DNA from: Chelativorans intermedius
GTDB taxonomy: Bacteria; Pseudomonadota; Alphaproteobacteria; Rhizobiales; Rhizobiaceae
Direction of reading: 5' to 3'
Length of the DNA stretch: 62,227 bases
Assembly (NCBI RefSeq): GCF_025398255.1
Contig: NZ_JAODNW010000009.1
Span: forward strand, 1 to 62,227
The position numbers were made by a program, and so were the translations under genes. Positions 27,660 to 37,145 of the stretch are shown here, piece by piece (the stretch's first letter is position 1; each line of letters starts with the position of its first letter). Below the pieces are notes generated by a model. That model saw only the letters and a program-made list of their open reading frames with translations. It made no database searches and was not told the origin of the DNA.

Positions 27660-29474
27660 ATGCCAGCATCTGACGCAGGAACCTTGAGACCCTGGAGCGC
27701 CGTGGCGCCGCTTCTGGTGGACGTTGCCATGGGGCGCAGGCCTGCCGATCTCGTGGTGCGCAACGGGCGCTGGGTGAACGTGCATTCGGGTGAGGTGATT
27801 CCCGGCACGGACATTGCCATTGTTGCCGGGCGTTTCGCCTATTGCGGGCCGGATGCCAGCCACGCCATCGGCGAAAAGACCAAGGTGGTGGATGCCAGGG
27901 GGCGCTATCTGGTGCCAGGCCTGTGCGATGCGCACATGCATGTGGAAAGCGGCATGGTGACGGTGACGGAGTTTTGCCGCGCCGTCATCCCGCACGGCAC
28001 CACCTCCATGTTCATCGACCCGCACGAGATCGCCAATGTGCTGGGGCTTGCCGGTGTGCGCCTCATGCATGACGAGGCGGCCGCGCAGCCCATCAACGTC
28101 TACGTGCAGATGCCCTCCTGCGTGCCTTCCGCTCCCGGCCTCGAGAATGCCGGCGCCCGGCTGGGCGCTGAGGAGGTGGCTCAGGCCATGGGCTGGGAGA
28201 ACATCATCGGCCTGGGCGAGGTGATGAACTTTCCCGGCGTGGCGGCGAACGATCCCGTGATGGTGGGCGAGATCGCCGCCACCGTGGACGCCGGCAAGAC
28301 GGTGGGCGGACACTATGCCTCGCCGGACCTCGGGCGCGCCTTCCACGGCTACGTTGCCGGTGGACCACAGGACGACCACGAGGGCACCCGCGTGGAGGAT
28401 GCCATCGCGCGCGTGCGCCAGGGCATGAAGGCGATGCTGCGGCTGGGTTCGGCCTGGTATGACGTGGCAAGCCAGATCAAGGCGGTAACGGAAGAAGGGC
28501 TCGATCCCCGCAACTTCATCCTGTGCACCGACGACAGCCATTCCGGCACGCTGGTCGGCGAGGGCCACATGGACCGCGTGGTCCGCCACGCCATTGCGCA
28601 GGGGCTGAAACCCGTCACCGCCATCCAGATGGCCACGCTGAACACGGCCGAGCACTTCAAGCTGGAACGCGAACTGGGCTCCATCGCGCCGGGACGGCGC
28701 GCCGACTTCCTGGTGGTTTCCGATCTGGCATCCCTCGTCATCGACGAAGTCTATGCGCGCGGGGTGCGTCTGGCCCGGGACGGCAGGCTGGAGGCGGACA
28801 TCCCCGCCTATGACTATCCGGCGAGCGCCAAGAAGACTGTGCGTCTCGGCAAACGGCTGAAGGCCGGGGACTTCGACATTCCAGCGCCGAAAGGGGCCCG
28901 CAGCGTGCGCGTGCGGGTCATCGGCGTCATCGAGAACCAGGCGCCGACCAGAGCGCTGTCTGCCGAGTTGCCGGTGGCCGGCGGAGTGGTGGCCATGGAC
29001 CGGCGCAACGATGTCTGCCAGATCGCGCTGGTGGAGCGCCATCGCGGCACCGGCGCCGTCACCAACGGCTTCGTCTCCGGCTTCGGTTACACGCAGGATT
29101 GCGCCATGGCTTCGACGGTGGCGCACGATTCGCACCACATGATCGTGGTCGGCACCAACAAGGAGGACATGGCAAAGGCGGCGAACCGGCTCGGCGAGGT
29201 CGGTGGCGGCGTGGTGATGATCTCCCGGGGGCGGGAACTGGCGCTGGTCGAGATGCCGATTGCCGGGTTGATGTCGGACGAGCGTGCCGAGGTGGTCGCC
29301 GCAAAGGCCGCCAGGCTTGCCGCCGCCATGCGGGAAATGGGCTGCACGCTCAACAACGCCTATATGCAGCACTCGCTTCTGGCCCTGGTCGTCATTCCCG
29401 AGCTGCGCATCTCCGATGTCGGGCTGATCGACGTGACGCGCTTCCGCAAGGTCGACCTGTTTCTGCCGTCATAG
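27660..29474 (+). CDS. ade: Adenine deaminase
   Basis: 604 residues. Converts adenine to hypoxanthine plus ammonia in purine salvage. Amidohydrolase fold: metal-binding His92 and His94 in DAHMHVES, the FIDPHEIANV segment, GGHYASP and the CTDDSHSGTLV Asp pair. The C-terminal half with GFVSGFGYTQDCAMASTVAHDSH is typical of bacterial Ade. Start ATG 27660 with GGAAGGGAG. Related adenine-handling neighbour gpt lies 4 kb upstream on the other strand. Confidence 0.94.
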   Translation: MPASDAGTLRPWSAVAPLLVDVAMGRRPADLVVRNGRWVNVHSGEVIPGTDIAIVAGRFAYCGPDASHAIGEKTKVVDARGRYLVPGLCDAHMHVESGMVTVTEFCRAVIPHGTTSMFIDPHEIANVLGLAGVRLMHDEAAAQPINVYVQMPSCVPSAPGLENAGARLGAEEVAQAMGWENIIGLGEVMNFPGVAANDPVMVGEIAATVDAGKTVGGHYASPDLGRAFHGYVAGGPQDDHEGTRVEDAIARVRQGMKAMLRLGSAWYDVASQIKAVTEEGLDPRNFILCTDDSHSGTLVGEGHMDRVVRHAIAQGLKPVTAIQMATLNTAEHFKLERELGSIAPGRRADFLVVSDLASLVIDEVYARGVRLARDGRLEADIPAYDYPASAKKTVRLGKRLKAGDFDIPAPKGARSVRVRVIGVIENQAPTRALSAELPVAGGVVAMDRRNDVCQIALVERHRGTGAVTNGFVSGFGYTQDCAMASTVAHDSHHMIVVGTNKEDMAKAANRLGEVGGGVVMISRGRELALVEMPIAGLMSDERAEVVAAKAARLAAAMREMGCTLNNAYMQHSLLALVVIPELRISDVGLIDVTRFRKVDLFLPS

Positions 29475-29494
29475 GTGCGGCAGCGGCGGTGCGG

Positions 29495-30256
29495 TCAAAG
29501 GATCTCGCGTCGGAAACGGCCTGCGCGCATGAAGTAGAAGGGCACCGGGGCACCCGGTGAAAGCGTCGGGTCGACGGCCAGGCGCTTGCTCAGATCGTCG
29601 AGTATGGTGCGGGTGATGGCGGGAACGTCGGCTTTCATGGCCTCGCGAATGGGCAGCCAGGTCAACTCCTCAAGCTCGTCCGTCGGACCGCCATCGGCAA
29701 GCTCCACGGCCACCGAATCGCGCCAGGCGGCCAGAAAGCGGGTGTCGAAACGGCGGACACGGCCTGGCGGCGTGACGGCGCGCGCGATGTAGCGCAGGTT
29801 TTCGAGGGATGGCGTAACGCCGTGTTCGGCAAAGCCGCGCCAGGCCGCGCTTCTGGTGGCGAAGTCCTGGCGCCGGCCGATGAGCAGCCCGGCTTCCTCA
29901 TAGGTTTCGCGGATTGCCGAGAGGGCGATGGCACGGGCGCGGGACGCGCTGGCCCGTGCGCCCTCGCCAATCAGCCGCGCCTCCTCGTCGGGGTGCAGTG
30001 ATCCGGCGACCGCAATGCGCCCGTCGGCCGGATCGGTGCGCCCGCCGGGAAAGACGAACTGGCCGGGCATGAAGGCATGGCGGCGATGACGCCGACCCAT
30101 CAGGACGAAAGGCTCGCCGGCCCGCCGCTCGACAAGGATGAGCGTGGCGGCATCGCGCGGGCGTATCGCCCTTGCCGCCGGCTTGAGTTCACGCGATTCG
30201 ACCGCATCGAGTTCCTGGCGCGTCATCCCGTCCACGCGCCGCGCCTTAAGACCCAT
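29495..30256 (-). CDS. Nudix hydrolase with a long insertion (NUDT19-like)
   Basis: 253 residues. Core pieces are GQFVFPGGRTD, then about 40 residues of insertion, then AIRETYEEAGLL holding the REx2EExG part of the Nudix box. This spacing resembles the NUDT7/NUDT19 group, some of which act on CoA derivatives; the substrate is not established. Start ATG 30256 comes right after the DUF983 stop (TGAGATG), so translation is probably coupled. An internal Met at 30226 is an alternative. Last gene of the topA-rnr block. Confidence 0.85.
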   Translation of the reverse strand: MGLKARRVDGMTRQELDAVESRELKPAARAIRPRDAATLILVERRAGEPFVLMGRRHRRHAFMPGQFVFPGGRTDPADGRIAVAGSLHPDEEARLIGEGARASASRARAIALSAIRETYEEAGLLIGRRQDFATRSAAWRGFAEHGVTPSLENLRYIARAVTPPGRVRRFDTRFLAAWRDSVAVELADGGPTDELEELTWLPIREAMKADVPAITRTILDDLSKRLAVDPTLSPGAPVPFYFMRAGRFRREIL

Positions 30257-30257
30257 C

Positions 30258-30692
30258 TCAGCGCTCGGGATGGGTTTCCAGAACATCCTTCTCGCCGCCA
30301 AAGCCGTGCATCCTGAGCGCCCACTGCAGCCCCACCACGGCCCCCTTTACCGGACCGATAAGGGCGAGAGACATGGCGAGCGTGAGTGGTGCCCAGATGG
30401 CGATATGCAGCCAGTTCGGCCAATCCGTCGCCGCCTGCACTCCCATGAATGCGCCGACGACCACATGGCCGACAATGACGATGACGAGGTAGGCGGGCAG
30501 GTCGTCGGCGCGGTGATGGCCGATTTCCTCCCCGCAGGACGGGCACCGATCGACCGTCTTGAGAAAAGCGCGGAAGAGCCGCCCTTTCCCACAGGCCGGG
30601 CATTTGCCGGACGCGCCGCGCTGCATGGCCTGGAAGACTGGACGCTGCGGCTGCTGGTCTGCCTGGCTGCCGAAAACACGCTCTTCCATCAC
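30258..30692 (-). CDS. DUF983 family membrane protein with zinc ribbon
   Basis: 144 residues. CPACGKG and CPSCGEE (about 31-55) form a zinc-ribbon, followed by two membrane segments (about 68-92 and 95-118). This is the DUF983 layout. The ATG overlaps the rnr stop by 4 bp. The rnr-DUF983-Nudix order is common in Rhizobiales. Function unknown. Confidence 0.88.
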   Translation of the reverse strand: MMEERVFGSQADQQPQRPVFQAMQRGASGKCPACGKGRLFRAFLKTVDRCPSCGEEIGHHRADDLPAYLVIVIVGHVVVGAFMGVQAATDWPNWLHIAIWAPLTLAMSLALIGPVKGAVVGLQWALRMHGFGGEKDVLETHPER

Positions 30693-32977
30693 CGTCTCCT
30701 GGTCCTTGCCGTGCGTCTGGCCGTTCTTGTGGCATCGCGCTTCGCCTTGTGCAAGGACTTCGACGAGCCGGGCACATGCGTCGGCTCGCTCAGCATCTCG
30801 AAGCGCAGCGCTCCCGCCATCGGCGCCACCTCCAGCAGCCGCACCTCCACCCTGTCGCCAAGCTGGTAGCCGCGTCCGCTTCTCTGGCCGACCAAGGCGT
30901 GCCGCGGCTCGTCATAGATATAGTAATCATTGCCGAGGGAAGAGACAGGAACGAAGCCATCGGCGCCAAATTCCGGCAAAAGAACGAAGATTCCGGCCTT
31001 GGTGACGCCGGAAATGCGCGCGTCGAAGGTCTCGTCGATGCGGTGGGCCAGATGCTCCGCCACCAGCCGATCCACCGTCTCGCGCTCGGCAGCCATGGCA
31101 CGCCGTTCGGTGGCGGAAATGAGGGCGGCAATTTCCTCCAGCCGTTCCTCGTCCTCACCGCGCAGCCCGTCCTTGCCGAGACCTTTTGCCGCGATCAGTG
31201 CCCGGTGCACCACCAGGTCCGCATAGCGCCGGATGGGCGAGGTGAAATGCGCATAGCGGTGCAGGTTGAGGCCGAAATGGCCGAGGTTCTCGGTTGAATA
31301 GATGGCCTGGCTCTGGCTGCGCAGCACCACCTCGTTGACGAGTTGCTCGTGGTCCGTTCCTTCGACGCGCGCCAGGATGCCGTTGAACTGGGCGGGCCTG
31401 AGAGCCGCGCCGCGCGCCAGCGACAGGCCGAGGGAGGCAAGAAAGGCGCGCAGCGATTCCTGCTTGGCCAGGGAGGGCTGGTCGTGGACGCGGTAGATCA
31501 GCGGCTGGCGGGCCGCCTCCAGCGTCTCCGCGGCGGCGACGTTGGCCTGGATCATGAACTCCTCGATGAGCTTGTGCGCATCGAGGCGCGGCGGCACGAT
31601 CACACGGTCCACGGTACCGTCCGGCTTGAGCAGGATCTTGCGCTCCGGCAGGTCGAGCTCCAGCGGTTCGCGCGCCGCGCGCCCGCGTTTCAGGATTGCG
31701 TAGGCGTCCCACAGCGGGCGCAGCACCGAATCGAGGATCGGGGCGGTCTTTTCGTCCGGCTGGCCGTCGATGGCGCTCTGTGCCTGGGGGTAGGAGAGGC
31801 GGGCGGCCGAGCGCATCGTCACCCGGTGGAAGCTGTGGGAGAGCTTTCTTCCGTCGGGCGCAAAGCGCATACGCACCGCCAGTGCCGGCCGCGCCTCGCC
31901 CTCGCGCAGCGAGCACAGGTCGTTGGAAATGCGCTCGGGCAGCATCGGCACCACGCGGTCGGGGAAATAGACAGAATTGCCGCGCTTCAGCGCTTCGCGG
32001 TCGAGGGAGGAGCCGGGCCTTACATAGTGGGCCACGTCGGCGATGGCGACGGTGACGATGACGCCGCCGGGGTTCTTCTCGTCCGGGTCGGGCTCGGCAA
32101 AGACGGCATCGTCGTGATCCTTGGCGTCCGCCGGGTCGATGGTGACGAGCGGAATGTTGCGCCAGTCCTCGCGGCCTTCCATGCCCGCCGGCTGTGCCGA
32201 TTCGGCCTCTTCCAGCACGCTTTCGGGAAAGATGTGCGGAATCTCATGGGCGTGGATGGCGATCAGCGAGACGGCTTTCTCCGTGGCAATGGAGCCCACG
32301 ACCGACAGCACCTTCGCCTTGGGCAGGCCATAGCGGCCGCGGGTGACAGGCTGCACCTCGACGAGATCGCCATGCCGCGCATCCTTGCGGAAATCCTCGT
32401 CGACCAAGAGTTCGGGCTGCCGGCGCTCCACCGGCTCGATGCGCAGCGTGCCATCCTGCATTTCGCGGAAAACGCCGAGCACGGCGCGCCGGCGCTTCTC
32501 GAACACCTTGAGGATACGGCCGGTATAGGCCGGTCCGGCGTCGTCCTCGGCAGGAAGGACGCGGGCGAGCACCCGGTCGCCAAGGCCGGCCACCGTCCGG
32601 CCGCCCCGCTGGGCCCGAATGGTGACGAGCGGCACCGGCCCCTCGTCATCCTCGTCGATCTCGGCCGGCCTGGCGATCAGCCCGCCCTCGGCATCGCGCG
32701 AGAAAATGTCGAGCACGACGACATGGGGCAGGGCGCCCGGGCGCATGATCTTCCTGCGGCGCTTCTGCACCAGCCCCTCGTCCTGGAGCTGGCGCAGCAT
32801 GTCCTTCAGCCAGACACGGTCGCCGCCCTTGATGTTGAACGCCTTTGCAATTTCCCGCTTGCCCGAGCGGTCGGGGTTTTCCGCGATGTAGCGCAGCAGT
32901 TCTTCGCGCGAGGGAAGGTGCGCGCCCCGCTTTTCGCCGGGGACTTGCGCGGTGCCTTTCGTGTTGCGGCGCGCCAA
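30689..32977 (-). CDS. rnr: Ribonuclease R (VacB)
   Basis: About 762 residues from TTG 32977, which follows the topA stop by 4 bp and has GGGGCTGAGGG upstream; the protein then starts MARRNTKGTAQ like its relatives. N-terminal winged-helix (LPSREELLRYIAENPD), cold-shock domains, the RNB catalytic domain with VTIDPADAKDHDDAVF (Asp ligands), and a C-terminal S1 domain (FDARISGVTKAGIFVLLPEFGADGFV), ending in a basic tail. Processive 3'-5' exoribonuclease for structured RNA. Overlaps DUF983 by 4 bp. Confidence 0.95.
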   Translation of the reverse strand: MARRNTKGTAQVPGEKRGAHLPSREELLRYIAENPDRSGKREIAKAFNIKGGDRVWLKDMLRQLQDEGLVQKRRRKIMRPGALPHVVVLDIFSRDAEGGLIARPAEIDEDDEGPVPLVTIRAQRGGRTVAGLGDRVLARVLPAEDDAGPAYTGRILKVFEKRRRAVLGVFREMQDGTLRIEPVERRQPELLVDEDFRKDARHGDLVEVQPVTRGRYGLPKAKVLSVVGSIATEKAVSLIAIHAHEIPHIFPESVLEEAESAQPAGMEGREDWRNIPLVTIDPADAKDHDDAVFAEPDPDEKNPGGVIVTVAIADVAHYVRPGSSLDREALKRGNSVYFPDRVVPMLPERISNDLCSLREGEARPALAVRMRFAPDGRKLSHSFHRVTMRSAARLSYPQAQSAIDGQPDEKTAPILDSVLRPLWDAYAILKRGRAAREPLELDLPERKILLKPDGTVDRVIVPPRLDAHKLIEEFMIQANVAAAETLEAARQPLIYRVHDQPSLAKQESLRAFLASLGLSLARGAALRPAQFNGILARVEGTDHEQLVNEVVLRSQSQAIYSTENLGHFGLNLHRYAHFTSPIRRYADLVVHRALIAAKGLGKDGLRGEDEERLEEIAALISATERRAMAAERETVDRLVAEHLAHRIDETFDARISGVTKAGIFVLLPEFGADGFVPVSSLGNDYYIYDEPRHALVGQRSGRGYQLGDRVEVRLLEVAPMAGALRFEMLSEPTHVPGSSKSLHKAKRDATRTARRTARTRRR

Positions 32978-32981
32978 GCCC

Positions 32982-35531
32982 TCAGCCCCCGGCCTTGCCG
33001 CGCGCTGCCTTCTTGCCGCCCTTGCCGCCCTTGGCGGCAATCAGCGCCAGCGCTTCTTCCATGGTCACGCTCATCGGGTCCTTTCCCTTCGGCAGGGTGG
33101 CATTGACCTTGCCGAAATTCACATAGGGGCCATAGCGCCCGTCGCGCACGGTGACCGCGCCGCCACCGTCGGGATGCTCGCCCAACTCCTTCAGCGCCGC
33201 CGGCTTGGACCGCCGCCCGTTGCCCTTGGCCTTCTTCTCCGCGATCAGCGAAACGGCACGGTTCAAACCGATGGAGAAGACATCTTCCACCGAGTCCAGA
33301 TTGGCGTAGGTGCCATCGTGCAGAAGGAAGGGACCATAGCGCCCGATGCCGGCGGAGATCATCTTGCCGGTCTCGGGATGGGGGCCCACATCGCGCGGCA
33401 GCGAAAGCAGCGCCAGAGCGCGCTCATGGTCAAGATCCTCGGGCTTCCAGCCCTTCGGCAGGCTGGCACGCTTGGCCTCCTTGCCGTCGCCGCGCTGCAC
33501 ATACGGCCCGAAGCGGCCGGAGCGCAAGGTGATCTCCTCGCCGGTGAAGGGGTCGGTGCCGAGCACCCTGTTGCCGTCGAGGCCGGCATCGCCGGCCCCG
33601 TTCTCGCCGTTCTCGCCGAGCTGGCGGGTATAGCCGCACTCGGGATAGTTCGAACAGCCGACAAAGGCGCCGTAGCGGCCGAGCTTCAACGACAGCCTGC
33701 CGGTGCCGCATTTGGGGCACAGGCGCGGGTCTCCGCCATCCTCGCGCGCAGGGAAGACGAGGGGGGCAAGCTCCTCGTTGAGCACATCGAGCACGTCGGC
33801 TACCCGCAGTTCCTTGATGTCGCCGACGGCGCCGGAGAAATCCCGCCAGAAATCGCGCAACACCTCCTTCCAGGAGAGCTTGCCGGCCGAGATATCATCG
33901 AGCTTTTCCTCGAGATCCGCGGTGAAATCGTATTCGACGTAGCGCCGGAAGAAGTTCTCCAGGAAGGCGGTGACGATGCGGCCCTTGGCTTGCGGCACCA
34001 GGCGGCGCTTCTCGATGGTCACATAGTCGCGGTCTTCCAGCGTCTTGAGCGTGGCGGCGTAGGTGGAGGGACGGCCAATGCCGAGTTCCTCCATCTTCTT
34101 GATGAGCGATGCTTCCGAATAGCGCGGCGGCGGCTCGGTGGTGTGCTTGGTCGCGTCGATGCGCTCGCAGTTCAGCGCCTCGCCGCTTCTGATCTCGGGC
34201 AGGCGGCGGCTCTCCTCGTCCTCGCTGTCGTCGTCCTTGATCTCCGCATAGGCGGCGAGGAAGCCGTCGAAGCGCACCACGGAGCCGACAGCGCGCAGAC
34301 CCGCCCTGCGGCCGCTGCCCGTCGCTTCGATTTCCACCGTCGTGCGCTCGATTTCCGCAGCCTGCATCTGGCTGGCGATGGCGCGCTTCCAGATCATCTC
34401 GTAAAGGCGTGCCTGGTCGGCATCGAGATATTTGCGCACCTGCTCGGGCGTGCGCGAGAAGTCGGTGGGGCGGATCGCCTCGTGCGCCTCCTGCGCATTC
34501 TTTGCCTTGACGGAATAGACGCGCGGCTTCTCCGGCAGATAGCGCTCGCCGAAGGTCTGGCCGACCGCCGCGCGCGCCTGCTCCAGTGCCTCGGGCGCCA
34601 TCTGCACGCCGTCGGTTCGCATGTAGGTGATCAGGCCGGCCGTCTCGCCGCCGATGTCCACACCCTCATAGAGACGCTGGGCCACCTGCATGGTGCGCGA
34701 GGCGGAGAAGCCGAGCCGCGAGGAAGCCGCCTGCTGCAGGGTCGAGGTCGTGAACGGGGGCGCCGGATTGCGCCGGGTCGGCTTGGCTTCGACGGAGAGG
34801 ACGCGATAGGTGGCGCCTTCGAGCATCGCCTTGATGGCCTGCGCTTCGCCCTCGCTCTTGATATCGAGCTTCTGCAGCTTGCGTCCGTCGAGCGTGGTAA
34901 GCCGCGCCTCGAAGCGCTCCGCGCGCGGGGTATCGAGAAGGGCGGCGATCTGCCAGTAGTCCTCGCGCACGAAACGCTCGATCTCGGCTTCGCGGTCGCA
35001 GACGAGACGAAGCGCGACGGACTGAACGCGCCCGGCCGAGCGCGCACCGGGCAGCTTCCGCCAAAGAACGGGCGAGAGCGTGAAGCCCACCAGATAGTCG
35101 AGCGCCCGGCGGGCGAGATAGGCATCGACCAGCGAGGCGTCGATCTCGCGCGGTTCGGCCATGGCGTCGAGCACCGCCTTCTTGGTGATGGCGTTGAAGA
35201 CGACGCGGCGCACCGGCTTGTCCTTGAGGGCGCGCTTCTGGCGCAGCACCTCCAGCACGTGCCAGGAGATGGCCTCGCCCTCGCGGTCCGGGTCGGTGGC
35301 CAGGATCAGGCCGTCGGCTTCCTTCACGGCCTTGGCAATCTCGGAGAGCCGCTTGGCGGACGGGCTGTCGACCGCCCACGACATGGCGAAGTCCTCGTCC
35401 GGGCGCACCGAGCCATCCTTGGCAGGCAGGTCGCGCACATGGCCGAAGGAGGCGAGCACCTTGTAGTCCTTGCCAAGATACTTGTTGATCGTTTTCGCCT
35501 TGGCGGGCGACTCGACAATGACGACATCCAT
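32982..35531 (-). CDS. topA: DNA topoisomerase I
   Basis: 849 residues. TOPRIM domain at the N-terminus (Glu8; DPDREGE with Asp80, Asp82, Glu84), active-site Tyr303 in ITYMRTDG, one visible Cys4 zinc finger CPKCGTGRLSLKLGRYGAFVGC, then C-terminal Topo_C repeats (SGRFGPYVQRGDG, GRYGPFLLHDG, DGRYGPYVNFG) and a Lys/Gly-rich tail. Relaxes negative supercoils. First gene of the topA-rnr-DUF983-Nudix block. Confidence 0.96.
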   Translation of the reverse strand: MDVVIVESPAKAKTINKYLGKDYKVLASFGHVRDLPAKDGSVRPDEDFAMSWAVDSPSAKRLSEIAKAVKEADGLILATDPDREGEAISWHVLEVLRQKRALKDKPVRRVVFNAITKKAVLDAMAEPREIDASLVDAYLARRALDYLVGFTLSPVLWRKLPGARSAGRVQSVALRLVCDREAEIERFVREDYWQIAALLDTPRAERFEARLTTLDGRKLQKLDIKSEGEAQAIKAMLEGATYRVLSVEAKPTRRNPAPPFTTSTLQQAASSRLGFSASRTMQVAQRLYEGVDIGGETAGLITYMRTDGVQMAPEALEQARAAVGQTFGERYLPEKPRVYSVKAKNAQEAHEAIRPTDFSRTPEQVRKYLDADQARLYEMIWKRAIASQMQAAEIERTTVEIEATGSGRRAGLRAVGSVVRFDGFLAAYAEIKDDDSEDEESRRLPEIRSGEALNCERIDATKHTTEPPPRYSEASLIKKMEELGIGRPSTYAATLKTLEDRDYVTIEKRRLVPQAKGRIVTAFLENFFRRYVEYDFTADLEEKLDDISAGKLSWKEVLRDFWRDFSGAVGDIKELRVADVLDVLNEELAPLVFPAREDGGDPRLCPKCGTGRLSLKLGRYGAFVGCSNYPECGYTRQLGENGENGAGDAGLDGNRVLGTDPFTGEEITLRSGRFGPYVQRGDGKEAKRASLPKGWKPEDLDHERALALLSLPRDVGPHPETGKMISAGIGRYGPFLLHDGTYANLDSVEDVFSIGLNRAVSLIAEKKAKGNGRRSKPAALKELGEHPDGGGAVTVRDGRYGPYVNFGKVNATLPKGKDPMSVTMEEALALIAAKGGKGGKKAARGKAGG

Positions 35532-35609
35532 CGCGGGCGTACCTTTGTTCGGCGGCCAATGGGCGGCGCCGTTCTTCTCTTGCGGGCCCAGAAGGCCGAA
35601 TCCGCCCGT

Positions 35610-35638
35610 GACATGGCTGTGCTTTCACGCGCGGTCAA
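35610..35638 (-). promoter_or_regulatory. Predicted topA promoter
   Basis: On the minus strand TTGACC (35638-35633), 17-bp spacer, CATGTC (35615-35610). Good -35, weak -10. Confidence 0.4.
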
Positions 35639-35693
35639 GGCCCCCACCGCAAATCGGGGTGCAGAACATCTGTACAATCAAAAAGTGCATCAG

Positions 35694-35711
35694 AATAAAT
35701 GTACATTTATT
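35694..35711. promoter_or_regulatory. Perfect 18-bp palindrome, candidate operator
   Basis: AATAAATGTACATTTATT is fully self-complementary. A TATATA element starts two bases later (35714), so the palindrome occupies the place of a -35 box for a plus-strand promoter. Candidate repressor or activator site for the 79-residue gene. Confidence 0.55.
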
Positions 35712-35822
35712 GGTATATATGTTTCATTGCTCGAAGAATGCTTCCCGTTGGCCAAGTGCGGGAAGAATCATGACAAAAATCCAGCGAAAACGGGGGCTCA
35801 GAAAGCGAGGGAGTGCGGCCGG

Positions 35823-36062
35823 ATGACCCGGACACCGCTTGAGCTGCAGCGCGAGGAAACCCTGACCTATATCGAGGCGATGCTCGGACAACTTGCGATA
35901 CTGGCGCGAAAGGAGCGCTGCGACATGCTGACCTATCTCATCGAGATGGCACATATGGAGGTGAGCGACATCCTGCGAGGCCAGCGCCCCGCGCAACTGT
36001 CGGCCCAGACGGGGCAGCGTTCAACCGCTGTCGTCGAGAAGCAGCGAGACGCTCCCTCCTGA
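35823..36062 (+). CDS. Small conserved-looking protein of unknown function
   Basis: 79 residues, beginning MTRTPLELQREETLTYIEAMLGQ. Residues 5-55 read as two amphipathic helices (ETLTYIEAMLGQLAILARKE and DMLTYLIEMAHMEVSDILRG), followed by a polar tail. Codon bias fits the genome, and it stands alone on the plus strand between two minus-strand blocks. ATG 35823 follows GAGGGAG at a long spacing. Its 3' end overlaps the dprA 3' end by 42 bp. It resembles small hypothetical proteins of Rhizobiales, from memory only. No domain recognised; an AT-rich regulated promoter sits in front. Confidence 0.6.
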   Translation: MTRTPLELQREETLTYIEAMLGQLAILARKERCDMLTYLIEMAHMEVSDILRGQRPAQLSAQTGQRSTAVVEKQRDAPS

Positions 36063-37145
36063 ATGCCGCTCCAGTCGGCCAGCGAGCTCGAGCTCCAGCA
36101 AGATGAGCGAGAGCTGGGCAGGGTGGAGCCCGGTGTGCTGGAGAATCTCGTCGATGTGCACCGGCGTGGGCCCAAGCGCCTCGAGCACCCGGCTGCGGTC
36201 GTCGTCGCTCGGGGCCGGGGCGGCGAGGTCGTCGGGCGGCTCTTCCATCTGCCGTTCCGGCGGCGGACGGCCGAGAAGCGGCGCGATCGCCTCGGCGACA
36301 TCCCCTGCGTCGGTGGTCAGGATGGCGCCATCCTTGATGAGCCTGTTTGTGCCGGCAGCGCGTGGGTCGAGCGGCGAGCCGGGCACGGCGAAGACCAGGC
36401 GTCCCATCTCGTTTGCCAGCCGGGCGCTGATGAGCGAGCCCGAGCGATCGGCTGCCTCCACCACGACAAGCCCGTAGGCCACACCGGCAACGATGCGGTT
36501 GCGGCGCGGAAAGTCCCGCGCGCGGGGTGTCCAGCCGAAGGGCATTTCCGTAAGCACTGCGCCGCGCTCTCCGATCTCCGCGAAAAGCGCATCGTTTTCG
36601 GGTGGATAGGGCCGGTCGAGCCCGCCAGCCATGACCGCCGCGGTGCCCGTTTCCAGCCCGCCCCTGTGGGCGGCGGCGTCGATGCCGCGGGCAAGGCCGG
36701 AGACGATGAGGAAACCTTGCTGCCCCAGCTGCGTGGCAAGACGCCGGGCCAGCTTGATGCCCGAGAGCGAGGCATTGCGCGCGCCGACGATCGCCACTGC
36801 GGGCGCACGCAGCAGCTCAGGCCGGCCCTTGACAGCGATCAGCGGCGGCGGATGGTCGACGCGCGCAAGAAGCGGCGGATACTCCGCCTCGCCGATGGCC
36901 ACGAAGCGGGCGCCCAGCCGGCCGGCCGCTTCCAACTCGGCTTCGATCTCGTCCTCCGGCGGGATGCCGATGCGTCGCGCGCCGCCCTTGCGGGCAAGCT
37001 CGGGCAAGGCAGCCAGGGCGGCCTCGGCGGAGCCGAAGCGGTTGATAAGGTCGCGGAAGGTGGCGGGGCCGACATTCTCCGTGCGGATAAGGCGCAGCCA
37101 GGCGCGCCGCTGCCGCTCGCTCAGGCGGCGGCCCGTCCCGCTCAC
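36021..37145 (-). CDS. dprA: DNA-processing protein DprA
   Basis: 374 residues. Loads RecA on incoming single-stranded DNA during transformation. N-terminal helical SAM-like part (1-70), Rossmann-like core with [28 protein letters not shown] and [10 protein letters not shown], and a C-terminal winged-helix ([16 protein letters not shown]). Start is GTG 37145, overlapping the plsY stop by 4 bp (GTGA). Part of pyrB-pyrC'-plsY-dprA. Confidence 0.95.
   Translation of the reverse strand: MSGTGRRLSERQRRAWLRLIRTENVGPATFRDLINRFGSAEAALAALPELARKGGARRIGIPPEDEIEAELEAAGRLGARFVAIGEAEYPPLLARVDHPPPLIAVKGRPELLRAPAVAIVGARNASLSGIKLARRLATQLGQQGFLIVSGLARGIDAAAHRGGLETGTAAVMAGGLDRPYPPENDALFAEIGERGAVLTEMPFGWTPRARDFPRRNRIVAGVAYGLVVVEAADRSGSLISARLANEMGRLVFAVPGSPLDPRAAGTNRLIKDGAILTTDAGDVAEAIAPLLGRPPPERQMEEPPDDLAAPAPSDDDRSRVLEALGPTPVHIDEILQHTGLHPAQLSLILLELELAGRLERHSGGSVSLLLDDSG

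Larger units (their letters stand above)
35532..35822. other. AT-rich gene-free region between topA and the 79-residue gene
   Basis: 291 bases. The left half holds the topA promoter. About 35645-35760 is strikingly AT-rich compared with the flanking genes and contains the 18-bp palindrome, a second TGTACA (35671) and TATATA (35714). No reading frame in it is convincing. Confidence 0.5.

Noticed and set aside
32952-35822. Long plus-strand open frame opposite topA that is in frame with the 79-residue gene
   Set aside because: Antisense of topA; only the last 79 codons look like a protein, and they have their own ATG.
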